Positions 1 to 9,621 of a stretch of 58,441 nt of DNA are shown here, piece by piece. A model generated the notes under the pieces. It searched no databases and was not told the DNA's origin. It saw only the letters and a list, made by a program, of their open reading frames with translations. The position numbers were made by a program, and so were the translations under genes. This stretch comes from Runella sp. MFBS21. Lineage in GTDB: Bacteria > Bacteroidota > Bacteroidia > Cytophagales > Spirosomataceae. How positions within the stretch are numbered: the stretch's first letter is position 1; the number at the start of each line of letters is the position of its first letter. The DNA lies in the NCBI RefSeq assembly GCF_029433105.1, contig NZ_JARNTW010000030.1, forward strand, positions 1 through 58,441. The letters run 5' to 3'.

Positions 1-66
1 AAGGGACCATTAACTAAAAGATGGAGAGCATCAAAACGTGAGAAAAAGCAAAAAGTACAATTTTAG
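1..66 (+). CDS. possible C-terminal end of a gene entering from the left edge
   Basis: Frame 1 is open from the first base to a TAG at 64-66 and encodes 21 residues, very rich in Lys and Arg (KGPLTKRWRASKREKK...). The strongly basic composition could be a protein C-terminus, but the stretch is too short to assign to a family. It could equally be chance reading in non-coding DNA. Sequence left of the window would settle it. Confidence 0.25.
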   Translation, partial: KGPLTKRWRASKREKKQKVQF

Positions 67-391
67 AAACTATTTCAGTGACCAAAAATGAATCCTAAAT
101 CTGTCAAGCTATTTCAGGGTGATACACCATAATGAATCCAGAACAATCGCCATTTATTGATGTGCATAGCTGTATGGTTTAGAATGATGTGCCAAAGCAA
201 ATACGCCCACCGGAACTATAAAAATAAATGTGGCGAGTGCTTCAAATCGCGTGCTTTATACCCTAAAAAATAGCGCAAAAGGCCGTTACGGAGCCGCCAA
301 ATAATTGCCCCCCGCTTTTGTTGTTTGGTGATTACAATTTCCCGAACTTTCATCGTTTATATGCCAGAATTATTCATAATCCCTTCCAAAA
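67..391. other. intergenic stretch before the alpha-2-macroglobulin gene
   Basis: No convincing gene is seen. The stretch holds an imperfect direct repeat (70-95 and 109-139; both begin CTATTTCAG and end ATGAATCC). The base pattern with many stops suggests non-coding or decayed sequence. No good TAnnTTTG promoter was found close to the gene at 392. Confidence 0.4.
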
Positions 392-3300
392 ATGCGCTCT
401 CTCTTCAACCTACGAAAGATTATTCGTCTTTTTCCACAATTTGCGGTGTTTTCCACACTGTTTTTTACAGAATGTGGAAAACTCAATGAAATCCGAGTCG
501 TTGGGCGAAATTTTGAGGATGAAATCAACCTCGCCCAAAACCTAGTCTTTACCTTCAATAAAGACATTGTAAAGATGTCAGACCTAAACAGCTGGGAATC
601 TACCAAGTTTGTTGAGTTTGTACCTGCCGTAGCAGGAAAGTTTAAATGGACTGCGCCCAACGAACTGGTGTTTTCACCCGCTAATGGTTTCGAGCCAGCT
701 ACCGAATACCGAGCGGAGTTGAGTAAAGAACTGGCAAAAAAAACCATTGAAAATAAATACGGCGTTTCTGACGAAGAAATGGAATTTCACACCCCCTTTT
801 TACAGCTGACCAATGCCGAAACCTACTGGACCAAATCCCGCGATACTGGCAAGCCTCTTGCCAAAACCAAGCTCTTGTTCAACTATGCCGTCAATGGAAG
901 TGAAGTAGGCGCCAAACTCAAAGCTAATACGGAAGAGCGCCCTCTACAATCGTCTGTAATTCAGACTCAAATATCAGATGCAGTCACGGTTTCTCTGTCC
1001 AATGCCCTGAGCAGCAAAAACGAGCAACCCTTAGAAGTGGTTTTGGAAAAGGGGCTGAAAGTTCCGAATACAAACTATACAAGCAAAGAAGAAATCAAAT
1101 ACACAAGTAATCTCCCTTCGTCAACCACAATTGAAATAAAAGACGTAAAAACGGGCTTTGAAAACAACCGAGGTACGGTGCGAATCATTACAACTCAAGA
1201 ACTCCAAAATGAAGACCTTAGTACTTATTACAGCATTCAGCCTGCGGTACAAACTAAGGCCGAATTGACCGAAAATGGCTTTATCATTCGCGGAGATTTT
1301 AACGAAACTGATACCTACGTTTTGACCCTAAACCAAGAAATCAAAGGAGTGTTAGGCGCGCGTTTGGAAGAAAGCGTTACCAAAGATTTGTTTTTTGGCC
1401 TCATGCCGGCTAGCATTGCTTTTGTCAACAAAAAAGCTGTTTATCTTTCTTCCAAAGGCTCTCGTAATGTAGGCGTACAGATTGTGAATGTACCCAAAGT
1501 ACAAGTCAAAATCGCGAAGATTTATGAAAACAACATCTTGCAATACCTCCGCAACAATCGCTATGAAGAATACGGCTATCTGGGCGGCGAAGATAATTGG
1601 GGACCTACTGGAGCATTTAATTATGAAGACGACTACAATCAATCTTACAGCGACCTTATCGTTGACAAAACCGTCGAAACTGACAATTTGCCCAAAGTAA
1701 AAGGGGTATCGGCTCTTAACCTTGGCATACCCGATGCGTCTAATTCTTTCCGTGGTATTTATCTCGTAACCGTCCAATCCAAAGATGAACAATACCAACG
1801 AGCCAACAAACTTGTGTCACTTTCTGATATTGGCCTCATCACTAAACAAGGCAAAGATGAAGTATGGGTTTTTGCCAATTCAATCAAGACCGCGGAGCCT
1901 TTAGACAAATTGGAAATAAGCCTTATTTCGTCTAACAATCAAACCGTTGCTACTGCCAAAACAGATTCTAAAGGCGTGGTAAGATTTGATAAGCTTTCTG
2001 AAAAAGCACCTAATTTTAAAATCGCTATGATTGTAGCTCGAACGTCTCGTTCGGGTGATAACACAGAAGAAGACTTCAATTATCTATTGTTAGAAGATAC
2101 TCAAGTCGAAACTTCCCGTTTTGAAGTAGAAGGCAAACGCGACAATGCCACGGGTTTTGAAGCTTTTGTGTATGGAGACCGTGATATTTATCGCCCTGGC
2201 GAAACGATTCATTTCAACACGGTGGTGCGTCACCAAAATTGGAAAAGCGTTGGAGAAATCCCGTTGAAAATAAAGGTATTATTACCAAACGGAAAAGAAC
2301 TAAAAACGTCGCGCCTTACTACCAACAGCGAAGGAGCCATCGAAATGTCTCTTACACTTGATAAAGCTGCCGTCACCGGTGGATATAGCATTGAAGTATA
2401 TAACGCCAACGATGTATTGTTGACTTCTAAAAAGCTACACATTGAGGAATTTATGCCCGACCGCATCAAGGTGGACGTTAGAAGCAATCAAGAATTTTAT
2501 CGTTCGGGTCAAACAGTTCAACTCAGTGCCACCGCACTCAATCTGTTCGGGCCGCCTGCTTCGGGTCGCAACTACGAAATGGAGTTTTCGCTCAAGCGGA
2601 AAGCATTTGCTGCCTCCAAATTTAAAGAATACATCTTCGAGATTCCGAGTAGTAATACCAAATTTGAGAATGTGGTAAGGCAAGGCACTACCGATGAAAA
2701 CGGAATAGCCAAACAAGATTTTCAAATTCCGGCCACGCACCAAGATTTGGGCGTGTTGGAAGGAAAAATTTACGTAACAGTTTTTGATGAAACAGGCCGC
2801 CCCGTCAATCGCCTCAAACGCTTTGATGTTTATACACAAGATGTTTTTTATGGGGTCAAAATGAATGATAGCTACGTGGGCCTGAACGCCCCCGTGCCTA
2901 TTGGACTTGTAGCGGTGGATAAAGACGGAAATGCCAAGCCCTCTGCTACTGCTCAAGTTGACATCATCCGGATGGACTACCAAACGGTCGTAGAAAAGCA
3001 AAATGACCAATTGCGATATGCCTCCAAAAAGCGCGAAAAAGTAGTTTATTCCAACATGGTTTCCTTCAAAAATGGTTTCGCTGAAGTGCGCTATGTGCCC
3101 ACCGTATCGGGCGAATACGAAATCAGAATCCGTCGTAGCAATGCTAATGGCTACACCACGACGACGTTTTATGCCTATGGTTGGGGAAACACTTCGGCCT
3201 CCTCCTTTGAAGTAAGTAATGAAGGCGAAGTTTTGATGGAATTTGACAAACCCACCTATCAGGTTGGCGACAAAGCGACGGTTTTGTTTAAAACGCCTTT

Positions 3301-5857
3301 TGCCGGAAAACTCCTAGTCACGTTAGAAAGAAATAGTGTATTGGAGTACCACTACCTAGAAACAGACAACAAATCGGCGGTTTTTAAATTTTCGTTGGAA
3401 GGCAAACATTTACCCAATGTATTCCTGACCGCTACACTCATTCGTCCCCTCGACCATTCGGATTTACCTCTGACGGTGGCGCATGGTTTTGCCTCCGTGA
3501 AAGTGGAAGACACCGACACTAAGCTTCCAGTAGAAATCGTAGCAGTGGAAAAATCGCGATCAAAAACAAAACAAAAAATCAAAATCAAAACCGCCCGTAA
3601 CGCACAAGTGACAGTAGCAGTAGTAGATGAGGGCATTTTGCAAATCAAGAATTTTCAAACGCCTGATATACACGGCTTTTTCTATCAAAAACGTGCTTTA
3701 GAAGTTAGTAGTCATGACTTATATCCTTTCCTTTTCCCTGAGCTATCATTGGCTTCTTCGAGCAGTGTAGGAGGTGATGGTTATGATTTAGAAAAACGAA
3801 TCAACCCGCTCTCCAATGGACGGGTCAATCTAGTGGCCTATTGGTCGGGGCAGCTCAATAGTGGTTTTAGCGGAGAAGCCGAATTTGAAGTCGATATTCC
3901 TCAGTTTTCGGGTGATTTGCGCATCATGGCAGTAGCTTACAAAGACAACGAATTTGGCTCAGCCAACAAAAACATGAAAGTCGCTGACCCTATCGTAATC
4001 AGTACCGCTTTGCCTCGTTTTTTGAGTCCTGGTGATGAAATAATAGTACCCGTCAATATTTCTAATACTGAAAAAAACGCGGCCAATGTCACCGCTAGTA
4101 TCGCCGTAAATGGAAAACTCCAATCTCTTTCTACTAGCGCCCAACGGCTTTCTATTGCCCCCGAAAAAGAAAATCGTACGGCTTTTGTAGTGAAAGCGGC
4201 TCAGGCTATGGGAACAGGTACTATCACCGTGACGGTCAACAATGGAAAAGAGAAATTTGTAGAAAAAACCGAGCTAACGGTTCGTCCCGCTTCTTCACTC
4301 CTCAAAACCGCTCAATCGGGTACTATTGTGGCAGGTAGTCAAGGAATGATTGATTTAAGAGGCCATGACCTGATTCCTAATACTGTAAGTAGCAAAATCA
4401 TCGTAAGCCGCTCTCCTATGGTTCAATATGCCAAAGCACTTGACTATCTTTTAGGATACCCACATGGTTGTATTGAGCAGACGATTTCGAAGGCGTTTCC
4501 TCAAATTTATTTTGCAGATATTGCCAAAAGTTTTGCCCCCAAAACCTATATCGTCAAAACAGGGGCGAGTGATTTTAATCCTAATTTCAATGTCCAAGCG
4601 GCTATTCAAAAAATTGAAAGTATGCAGCTTCCCAGTGGAGCAGTGAGCTATTGGCCTGCTAGTACGGAGGAGTCGGCGTGGGGCACTGCATATGCCACTC
4701 ATTTTTTACTCGAAGCTCAAGAGGCTGGTTTTGAAATCAATGCTTCAGCCCTTGGACGAATGCTAGATTACTTGACCACCAAAACAGGGTCATTAGCTAC
4801 CGAGTCAGAATATATTTTAGACGAAGCAGGCAATTACACCCAAGTAAATATCGCTAGCCGTACTTCTATCTATGGGCTTTATACTTTGGCTTTGGGAGGA
4901 AAAGCAAACCGCGCCTCTATGAATTATTATAAGCAAAATCAGCAATTGCTTACGCCCGATTCAAGGTATTTGCTTGCTTCAGCCTTCAAACAAATAGGTG
5001 ACGAACGAAGCTACAAAGATTTGCTTCCTGCTAATCTTCCCGAAAAACAATCGCCACGGCAATTAAGCGGCAGCTTTGCTTCTCCTATTCGCAACTTGGC
5101 TTTGACCCTCAATACGCTTATAGAGTCGGATCCAAATCAATTACAAATTCCTACATTGGCAAGGCGATTGTCGCAAGCACTCAATGCCACGCCCTATCTC
5201 AATACCCAAGAGGCGGCATTTGCCTTCTTGGCATTGGGCAAATTGGCAAAGAAAAATGCAACAAGCACGGCCACGGCCAATTTGACCCTCAACGGCAAAG
5301 GCTATCAGTTTGATGGCAAAGATTTGAGTATTGCTATCAATGGATCCCTTCGGGGGGGCGGGACTGCCACAGGCAAAGGCTCCGTCTATTGGTTTGCTCA
5401 AAGTGAAGGACTCAGCACCACAGGCAGCTACGTAGAAGAAGATGCCGGCTTGCGGGTACGTCGCCAATTTTTGAATCGCAACGGACAGGCTGTGAGTACT
5501 TTCCGTCAAAACGATTTGATTGTAGTCAAAGTATCTATCAGCAGTACTGATGGTATCCCGGTCGAGAATGTGGTAGTAACAGATTTGCTTCCTGCGGCGT
5601 TTGAAATCGAGAATCCTCGTCTCACAGAACCACGTGATATGCCTTGGATTCAGAACCCCACTACTCCCGACCACTTCGATATTCGCGACGACCGTATCAA
5701 CTACTATACGACTGCCAACAGTACCGAAAAAACTTTCTATTACATGGTGCGAGTGATTACCAAAGGTACTTTCACCATCGGCCCCGTCTCAGCCGATGCC
5801 ATGTATTCGGGAGATTTTAGAAGTTATTGGGGAGGTGGAAAAGTAAAAGTGGAGTAA
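392..5857 (+). CDS. bacterial alpha-2-macroglobulin family protein
   Basis: Very large (1,821 aa) envelope protein of the bacterial alpha-2-macroglobulin family, thought to trap attacking proteases in the periplasm. The N-terminus is a hydrophobic signal ending FFTEC, so Cys26 or so may be a lipidated cysteine, although the lipobox is not canonical. Tandem MG-type beta domains fill the first two thirds. The bait and thioester halves follow, with an intact thioester motif C-I-E-Q at residues 1360-1363 in the context GYPHGCIEQ, then an alpha-helical TED region and a C-terminal Ig-like domain with a DLLP motif. The ATG at 392 is the first that gives the signal sequence. The usual partner, a class C penicillin-binding protein, is not next to it in this window. 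The gene ends in a terminator palindrome that is partly duplicated downstream. Confidence 0.9.
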   Translation: MRSLFNLRKIIRLFPQFAVFSTLFFTECGKLNEIRVVGRNFEDEINLAQNLVFTFNKDIVKMSDLNSWESTKFVEFVPAVAGKFKWTAPNELVFSPANGFEPATEYRAELSKELAKKTIENKYGVSDEEMEFHTPFLQLTNAETYWTKSRDTGKPLAKTKLLFNYAVNGSEVGAKLKANTEERPLQSSVIQTQISDAVTVSLSNALSSKNEQPLEVVLEKGLKVPNTNYTSKEEIKYTSNLPSSTTIEIKDVKTGFENNRGTVRIITTQELQNEDLSTYYSIQPAVQTKAELTENGFIIRGDFNETDTYVLTLNQEIKGVLGARLEESVTKDLFFGLMPASIAFVNKKAVYLSSKGSRNVGVQIVNVPKVQVKIAKIYENNILQYLRNNRYEEYGYLGGEDNWGPTGAFNYEDDYNQSYSDLIVDKTVETDNLPKVKGVSALNLGIPDASNSFRGIYLVTVQSKDEQYQRANKLVSLSDIGLITKQGKDEVWVFANSIKTAEPLDKLEISLISSNNQTVATAKTDSKGVVRFDKLSEKAPNFKIAMIVARTSRSGDNTEEDFNYLLLEDTQVETSRFEVEGKRDNATGFEAFVYGDRDIYRPGETIHFNTVVRHQNWKSVGEIPLKIKVLLPNGKELKTSRLTTNSEGAIEMSLTLDKAAVTGGYSIEVYNANDVLLTSKKLHIEEFMPDRIKVDVRSNQEFYRSGQTVQLSATALNLFGPPASGRNYEMEFSLKRKAFAASKFKEYIFEIPSSNTKFENVVRQGTTDENGIAKQDFQIPATHQDLGVLEGKIYVTVFDETGRPVNRLKRFDVYTQDVFYGVKMNDSYVGLNAPVPIGLVAVDKDGNAKPSATAQVDIIRMDYQTVVEKQNDQLRYASKKREKVVYSNMVSFKNGFAEVRYVPTVSGEYEIRIRRSNANGYTTTTFYAYGWGNTSASSFEVSNEGEVLMEFDKPTYQVGDKATVLFKTPFAGKLLVTLERNSVLEYHYLETDNKSAVFKFSLEGKHLPNVFLTATLIRPLDHSDLPLTVAHGFASVKVEDTDTKLPVEIVAVEKSRSKTKQKIKIKTARNAQVTVAVVDEGILQIKNFQTPDIHGFFYQKRALEVSSHDLYPFLFPELSLASSSSVGGDGYDLEKRINPLSNGRVNLVAYWSGQLNSGFSGEAEFEVDIPQFSGDLRIMAVAYKDNEFGSANKNMKVADPIVISTALPRFLSPGDEIIVPVNISNTEKNAANVTASIAVNGKLQSLSTSAQRLSIAPEKENRTAFVVKAAQAMGTGTITVTVNNGKEKFVEKTELTVRPASSLLKTAQSGTIVAGSQGMIDLRGHDLIPNTVSSKIIVSRSPMVQYAKALDYLLGYPHGCIEQTISKAFPQIYFADIAKSFAPKTYIVKTGASDFNPNFNVQAAIQKIESMQLPSGAVSYWPASTEESAWGTAYATHFLLEAQEAGFEINASALGRMLDYLTTKTGSLATESEYILDEAGNYTQVNIASRTSIYGLYTLALGGKANRASMNYYKQNQQLLTPDSRYLLASAFKQIGDERSYKDLLPANLPEKQSPRQLSGSFASPIRNLALTLNTLIESDPNQLQIPTLARRLSQALNATPYLNTQEAAFAFLALGKLAKKNATSTATANLTLNGKGYQFDGKDLSIAINGSLRGGGTATGKGSVYWFAQSEGLSTTGSYVEEDAGLRVRRQFLNRNGQAVSTFRQNDLIVVKVSISSTDGIPVENVVVTDLLPAAFEIENPRLTEPRDMPWIQNPTTPDHFDIRDDRINYYTTANSTEKTFYYMVRVITKGTFTIGPVSADAMYSGDFRSYWGGGKVKVE

Positions 5858-5865
5858 AACAAAAA

Positions 5866-5897
5866 ACCGTGCCAAGGTTGTGAACCTTGGCACGGTT
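5866..5897 (+). terminator. intrinsic terminator of the alpha-2-macroglobulin gene
   Basis: Inverted repeat with arms ACCGTGCCAAGGTT (5867-5880) and AACCTTGGCACGGT (5883-5896) and a 2-nt loop, about 9 bp after the stop and followed by TATATTTT. Because it is near-perfect it could act in both directions. Confidence 0.75.
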
Positions 5898-5973
5898 ATA
5901 TTTTAGCCTCGTCAACATCACTCAGAAGGTTTTAAAAGTTATTGGGTAAGTGGAAAAGTGGAGTAAAACAAAA

Positions 5974-6008
5974 AACCCTGCCAAGGTTCATAACCTTGGC
6001 AGGGTTAT
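5974..6008 (-). terminator. second CCAAGGTT palindrome, terminator for the OmpA-family gene
   Basis: Arms AACCCTGCCAAGGTT and AACCTTGGCAGGGTT with a short loop (CAT) lie between the convergent gene ends. On the minus strand the poly-T needed is supplied by the A-run at 5968-5974. It sits directly after the stop of the minus-strand gene at 6012. Confidence 0.65.
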
Positions 6009-6011
6009 ATT

Positions 6012-8039
6012 TTAATAACTCAAAATCGTAAACTCTGTACGACGGTTTTTCTGGTGTTCTTCTTCCGTTTTAGCATCCTTAATAATAAGACGAGTTTCAC
6101 CGTAGCCTTTTGCCACAAGACGATCGGCCTCTACACCTTTAGATGCAATATAATCCACTGCCGACTGTGCCCTATTTTGAGAAAGTTTATTGTTGTAAGA
6201 ATCTGAAGCGCGGGTATCGGTATGTGAACTTAACTCAATTCTAACCGTCGGGTTATCTTTCAAAATCTGCACCAACTTATCTAGTTCCACCGCCGCATCT
6301 TCTCTAATATTGAATTTATCAAGGTCATAGTAGATATTCTCCAACACAAAGGTTTTGTTAATAGCCAAACGGTCGAGCTTATAGGCTACCGTAAAGGTGG
6401 TATCCATCGTAAGTTTTTTACGGAAAATCTGTGGAATAGCTCTACCCGCCATCGTAAACGACTCTCTCTTGGCTATATAACCTGGCTTCTCTATGAGCAA
6501 GGTATAATCTTTACCTTCTTCCAACGGAAAAGTTCCAAATATCCCGCCCCCCTTGGTACTGCCTTGCCCTATCAAACTATCGGCAGAGGCTTCATAGATT
6601 TTAACTACCGCCGAATCTAGCGGAAAGCTAGGCGTTTCGTTAGAAGAAATGGTACCTGCTAAATAATAGTTAACGATTTTGGGTGGTTCAGGTTTAGCAA
6701 TTGTACGACGACGGGGGTCATCCAATGGTAGTTTTTCAAGTTCGGCAATCTGGGTCGAATCAAGTCCTACACTTTCATCCTCTACAAAATAAATATCATC
6801 ATCGCCTTTGCCTCCCTCACGATTCGACGAGAAAAACCCGTATTTCATCTCATCATCAATAAATACCAGCCCAAAATCATCGAAACGAGAGTTGATTGGA
6901 GCGCCTAAATTTTCGATCGAAATAACGCCTTGCGAACGTGTAGCCACAAACAAATCAAGCTTACCTAAGCCCGGATGCCCGTCGGATGCAAAATAGAGTT
7001 TAGCATCGGGACCTACATACGGAAACATCTCATCGCCAGGCGTATTGATGTCTTTTCCCATGTTTACAGGTTTGCTAAAACGCCCCGAAGCATCCATATT
7101 GGTACGATAAATATCAATACCTCCTACTCCACCTGGACGATTGGAACAAAAATATAGAGTACGACCGTCACGAGAAAATGCTGGACTTCCATCCCAGGAA
7201 GCCGAATCACTTACTGGAATCAAACGAGGTTCGGTCCATTGTCCACTTGCAAAACGACTCAAATACAAATCCACATCTGCAGCACCTTTGCGTTTGCCAG
7301 TGTTTCCTCTTGCAAATACTACTGTTTTACCGTCTTTGGTAAAGGTGACGTTTGCTTCATTGACTCCTTCCAAAAACAAGGAAGGGCTAAAAATCTGAGC
7401 ATCGCCCCCTGTTTCGTCGTAGTTTTCGGCTAGTTTTACCTTGTAAATCCCCGTCATGGGCATACCGTTGGTTTTATAAACAGTAGATTTGCGGGATGCC
7501 GCAAAAATCAAATCATCGTCTTTCACAAAAGGCGAAAATTCAGCACCAGGGGTATTGAGTTTCCCTAAATTTTTTACTTGATAAAACGTCTTTTTTTGCT
7601 GAATGACATCTATCGATTTCAATGTATAAAGCTCACGATTGGCTTTTTCGGCAGCTACTTTACTGGTAGGATTACTTGCGATATACTTCTCAAGCTGAGC
7701 TGCGGCTTCGGAGTATTTGCCAGCCGCCTTCAATGCAAACGCATAATTGAAAGGAGCTTCAGGGTTTGTTATACCATTTTCTAAAGCTTTTTGATAATAA
7801 GGCACCGCCAATTCAAACCTATTGGACATTCGATACGACTCTGCAATGAGATAATTGGCTCTCCCTACTTCATAGTTTGCTTTTTCGGCGGTTTGTAAAT
7901 CTTTGATAGCTAGGTCGTATTCTCCATTATCAAATTTACGTACCCCTTGTTTGAAAATCGATTGGGTAGAGTTACAGGCTACTAGAAGGGCTAAAAACCC
8001 CACCATCACCACGCTTGATATAAATGTATGCTTTTGCAT
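6012..8039 (-). CDS. OmpA-family lipoprotein with TPR and PD40 propeller (PorE-like)
   Basis: Outer-membrane or periplasmic lipoprotein of 675 aa. A signal peptide ends in lipobox LVAC with Cys22. TPR-like helices follow (about 30-145), then WD40/PD40 propeller repeats (about 160-430; recurring motifs such as SPAFSRDGRTLYF and MFPYVGPDAKLYF), a carboxypeptidase-regulatory-like beta domain (about 460-540) and a C-terminal OmpA domain (561-675). The peptidoglycan-contact residues of OmpA are conserved: D608 in SSHTDTR and R623 in LSQNRA, the same 15-residue spacing as E. coli D271/R286. This domain order is that of PorE, a type IX secretion accessory protein of Porphyromonas. Bacteroidota carry several such proteins, so the PorE assignment is tentative; the domain call is firm. 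A TTAA-rich stretch separates it from the terminator at 8134. Confidence 0.85.
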   Translation of the reverse strand: MQKHTFISSVVMVGFLALLVACNSTQSIFKQGVRKFDNGEYDLAIKDLQTAEKANYEVGRANYLIAESYRMSNRFELAVPYYQKALENGITNPEAPFNYAFALKAAGKYSEAAAQLEKYIASNPTSKVAAEKANRELYTLKSIDVIQQKKTFYQVKNLGKLNTPGAEFSPFVKDDDLIFAASRKSTVYKTNGMPMTGIYKVKLAENYDETGGDAQIFSPSLFLEGVNEANVTFTKDGKTVVFARGNTGKRKGAADVDLYLSRFASGQWTEPRLIPVSDSASWDGSPAFSRDGRTLYFCSNRPGGVGGIDIYRTNMDASGRFSKPVNMGKDINTPGDEMFPYVGPDAKLYFASDGHPGLGKLDLFVATRSQGVISIENLGAPINSRFDDFGLVFIDDEMKYGFFSSNREGGKGDDDIYFVEDESVGLDSTQIAELEKLPLDDPRRRTIAKPEPPKIVNYYLAGTISSNETPSFPLDSAVVKIYEASADSLIGQGSTKGGGIFGTFPLEEGKDYTLLIEKPGYIAKRESFTMAGRAIPQIFRKKLTMDTTFTVAYKLDRLAINKTFVLENIYYDLDKFNIREDAAVELDKLVQILKDNPTVRIELSSHTDTRASDSYNNKLSQNRAQSAVDYIASKGVEADRLVAKGYGETRLIIKDAKTEEEHQKNRRTEFTILSY

Positions 8040-8133
8040 AATAGTTCTGGAACGATGCGTATGCGGCTAAGTTAGCAAAAGAGTTGTTTGATGCTTAATT
8101 TTAACGCTAAATATTGTTGAAATGTTGCATAAA

Positions 8134-8166
8134 AAAACCCGACAGTATAGATTTTCTGTCAGGTTT
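8134..8166 (-). terminator. intrinsic terminator of the phosphate transporter gene
   Basis: Read on the minus strand: AAACCTGACAG, an AT-rich loop, CTGTCGGGTTT, then a T-run. It lies 34 bp after the stop at 8200 and before the OmpA-family gene. Confidence 0.75.
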
Positions 8167-8199
8167 AAAAGTGGTTTTTGAGTCTTTATAATGTAATAA

Positions 8200-9621
8200 T
8201 TACAAAATCCAACGGAAAAAGACATATAACGTAAACGATAAGAAAATCGAAACAGGTAAAGTGAGCACCCAAGCTAACAAGATATTTCTTACTGTTTTGG
8301 CTTGTAAATTTTTAATTCCTTTGCTCGCTACCATCGTACCCGCTATCCCCGACGACAACATGTGGGTAGTACTCACAGGCAAGCCTAAGCCTGAAGCTAA
8401 TCCAATTGTACTCGCCGCTACTAGCTCTGCCGAAGCTCCTTGCGCATAGGTAAGGTGAGATTTCCCAATTTTTTCTCCCACAGTTACCACAATTCGCTTC
8501 CAGCCTACCATCGTGCCTAACCCCAACGACAGCGAAATCATGAGTACTACCCAAAATGGCGCATAGTCGGTATAGCGGCGTAGGCCCTTTTTATCATCCG
8601 TACTTTCTTTTAAAATTGCCTTATCTTGAGGGCTAAGATTGACCGATGCACTTTCTGACAGTTTTTTTAGATTACTATTGATTACTAAAATATCACGACG
8701 GGCATCCAAGCGTTCGTCTTGCTTGATTTGTGTTTCTGCCGCCGAAGCATTAATCAAATTTGTGAGATCACTACTACTACTCTTCACTTTAGCCAATTGC
8801 TTTTTTTCTTCTACTCCTAGCAGCGTAGTATCTATTTTGTTCATAGTTTGCTCAATCGCTATCAGGTTTTTTTTCATTGATTGAGGTTCTACTTTATCAT
8901 TGAGCGCAAAATACGCTGGCACAATTCCAATCAAAATCAACATTACAAGTCCTACGCCTTTTTGACCATCATTGTTTCCGTGAAAAAAACTTACCCCTGT
9001 ACAAGTCAAAATCAAAATAGCCCGAATCCAAAAAGGAGGTTCTTGGTTTTTTTTGGGTTCACTAAATACTTGGTCGCGGGTTTCTTTACTAAGTGAACGA
9101 CGCAATATAAACATCAACGTAACCGCCAAACTAAAACCTACTAAAGGAGACAACAACAATGAACCGAATATTTCGGTGGCTTTTCCCCAATTGACGCCTG
9201 CGCCATCGGTAGCCTCAGGCATCATCGAAAATGCTAAACCTACTCCCAAAATAGACCCAATCAACGTGTGAGAGCTAGAAGAAGGAAGCCCAAAATACCA
9301 AGTCCCAAAATTCCAAATAATCGCACTTAGCAACAAAGAAAGTACCATCGCAATACTATGATAGACATTTTGGTCGATGAGTAGCTCCACAGGAAGTAAA
9401 TTCACAATCCCCATCGCCACAGCTATCCCGCCCAAGAGTACACCTAAGAAATTACAAAAACCTGACCATATAACGGCGGTCGTGGGCTTGAGAGAGTTGG
9501 TATATATGACAGTAGCCACGGCGTTGGCAGTGTCATGAAATCCATTTACAAATTCAAAAGCACAAGCGCATAAAATGCATATGAAGAGCAGAATAAAAAT
9601 GTCTAATTCTAAACCAAACAT
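8200..9621 (-). CDS. pit: inorganic phosphate transporter, PiT family
   Basis: Inner-membrane phosphate (or metal-phosphate) symporter, 473 aa. Both copies of the family signature are seen: GFHDTANAVAT at residues 28-38, and the second-half signatures FFHGNNDGQKGVG (212-224) and GLPVSTTHMLSSGI near 417-430. About five hydrophobic segments precede and four follow a long charged loop (about 241-352), which is predicted helical and has heptad-like spacing of Leu and Ile. Such a loop divides the two repeats in the longer PiT proteins. The DUF47 regulator that often accompanies pit is not adjacent. The gene stands alone between its own terminator and a possible promoter at 9707. The start ATG gives a first membrane segment immediately. 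Confidence 0.9.
   Translation of the reverse strand: MFGLELDIFILLFICILCACAFEFVNGFHDTANAVATVIYTNSLKPTTAVIWSGFCNFLGVLLGGIAVAMGIVNLLPVELLIDQNVYHSIAMVLSLLLSAIIWNFGTWYFGLPSSSSHTLIGSILGVGLAFSMMPEATDGAGVNWGKATEIFGSLLLSPLVGFSLAVTLMFILRRSLSKETRDQVFSEPKKNQEPPFWIRAILILTCTGVSFFHGNNDGQKGVGLVMLILIGIVPAYFALNDKVEPQSMKKNLIAIEQTMNKIDTTLLGVEEKKQLAKVKSSSSDLTNLINASAAETQIKQDERLDARRDILVINSNLKKLSESASVNLSPQDKAILKESTDDKKGLRRYTDYAPFWVVLMISLSLGLGTMVGWKRIVVTVGEKIGKSHLTYAQGASAELVAASTIGLASGLGLPVSTTHMLSSGIAGTMVASKGIKNLQAKTVRNILLAWVLTLPVSIFLSFTLYVFFRWIL

Larger units (their letters stand above)
5821..6014. repeat. imperfect tandem duplication of a gene end plus terminator, period 115 bp
   Basis: Copy 1 (5821-5908) holds the last codons, stop and terminator of the alpha-2-macroglobulin gene. 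Copy 2 (5936-6014) repeats AAGTTATTGGG, GTGGAAAAG, GTGGAGTAAAAC and the CCAAGGTT palindrome. It has a 6-nt deletion and compensating changes in both stem arms (CCGTGCC to CCCTGCC, and GGCACGG to GGCAGGG), so the hairpin still pairs. Confidence 0.7.
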
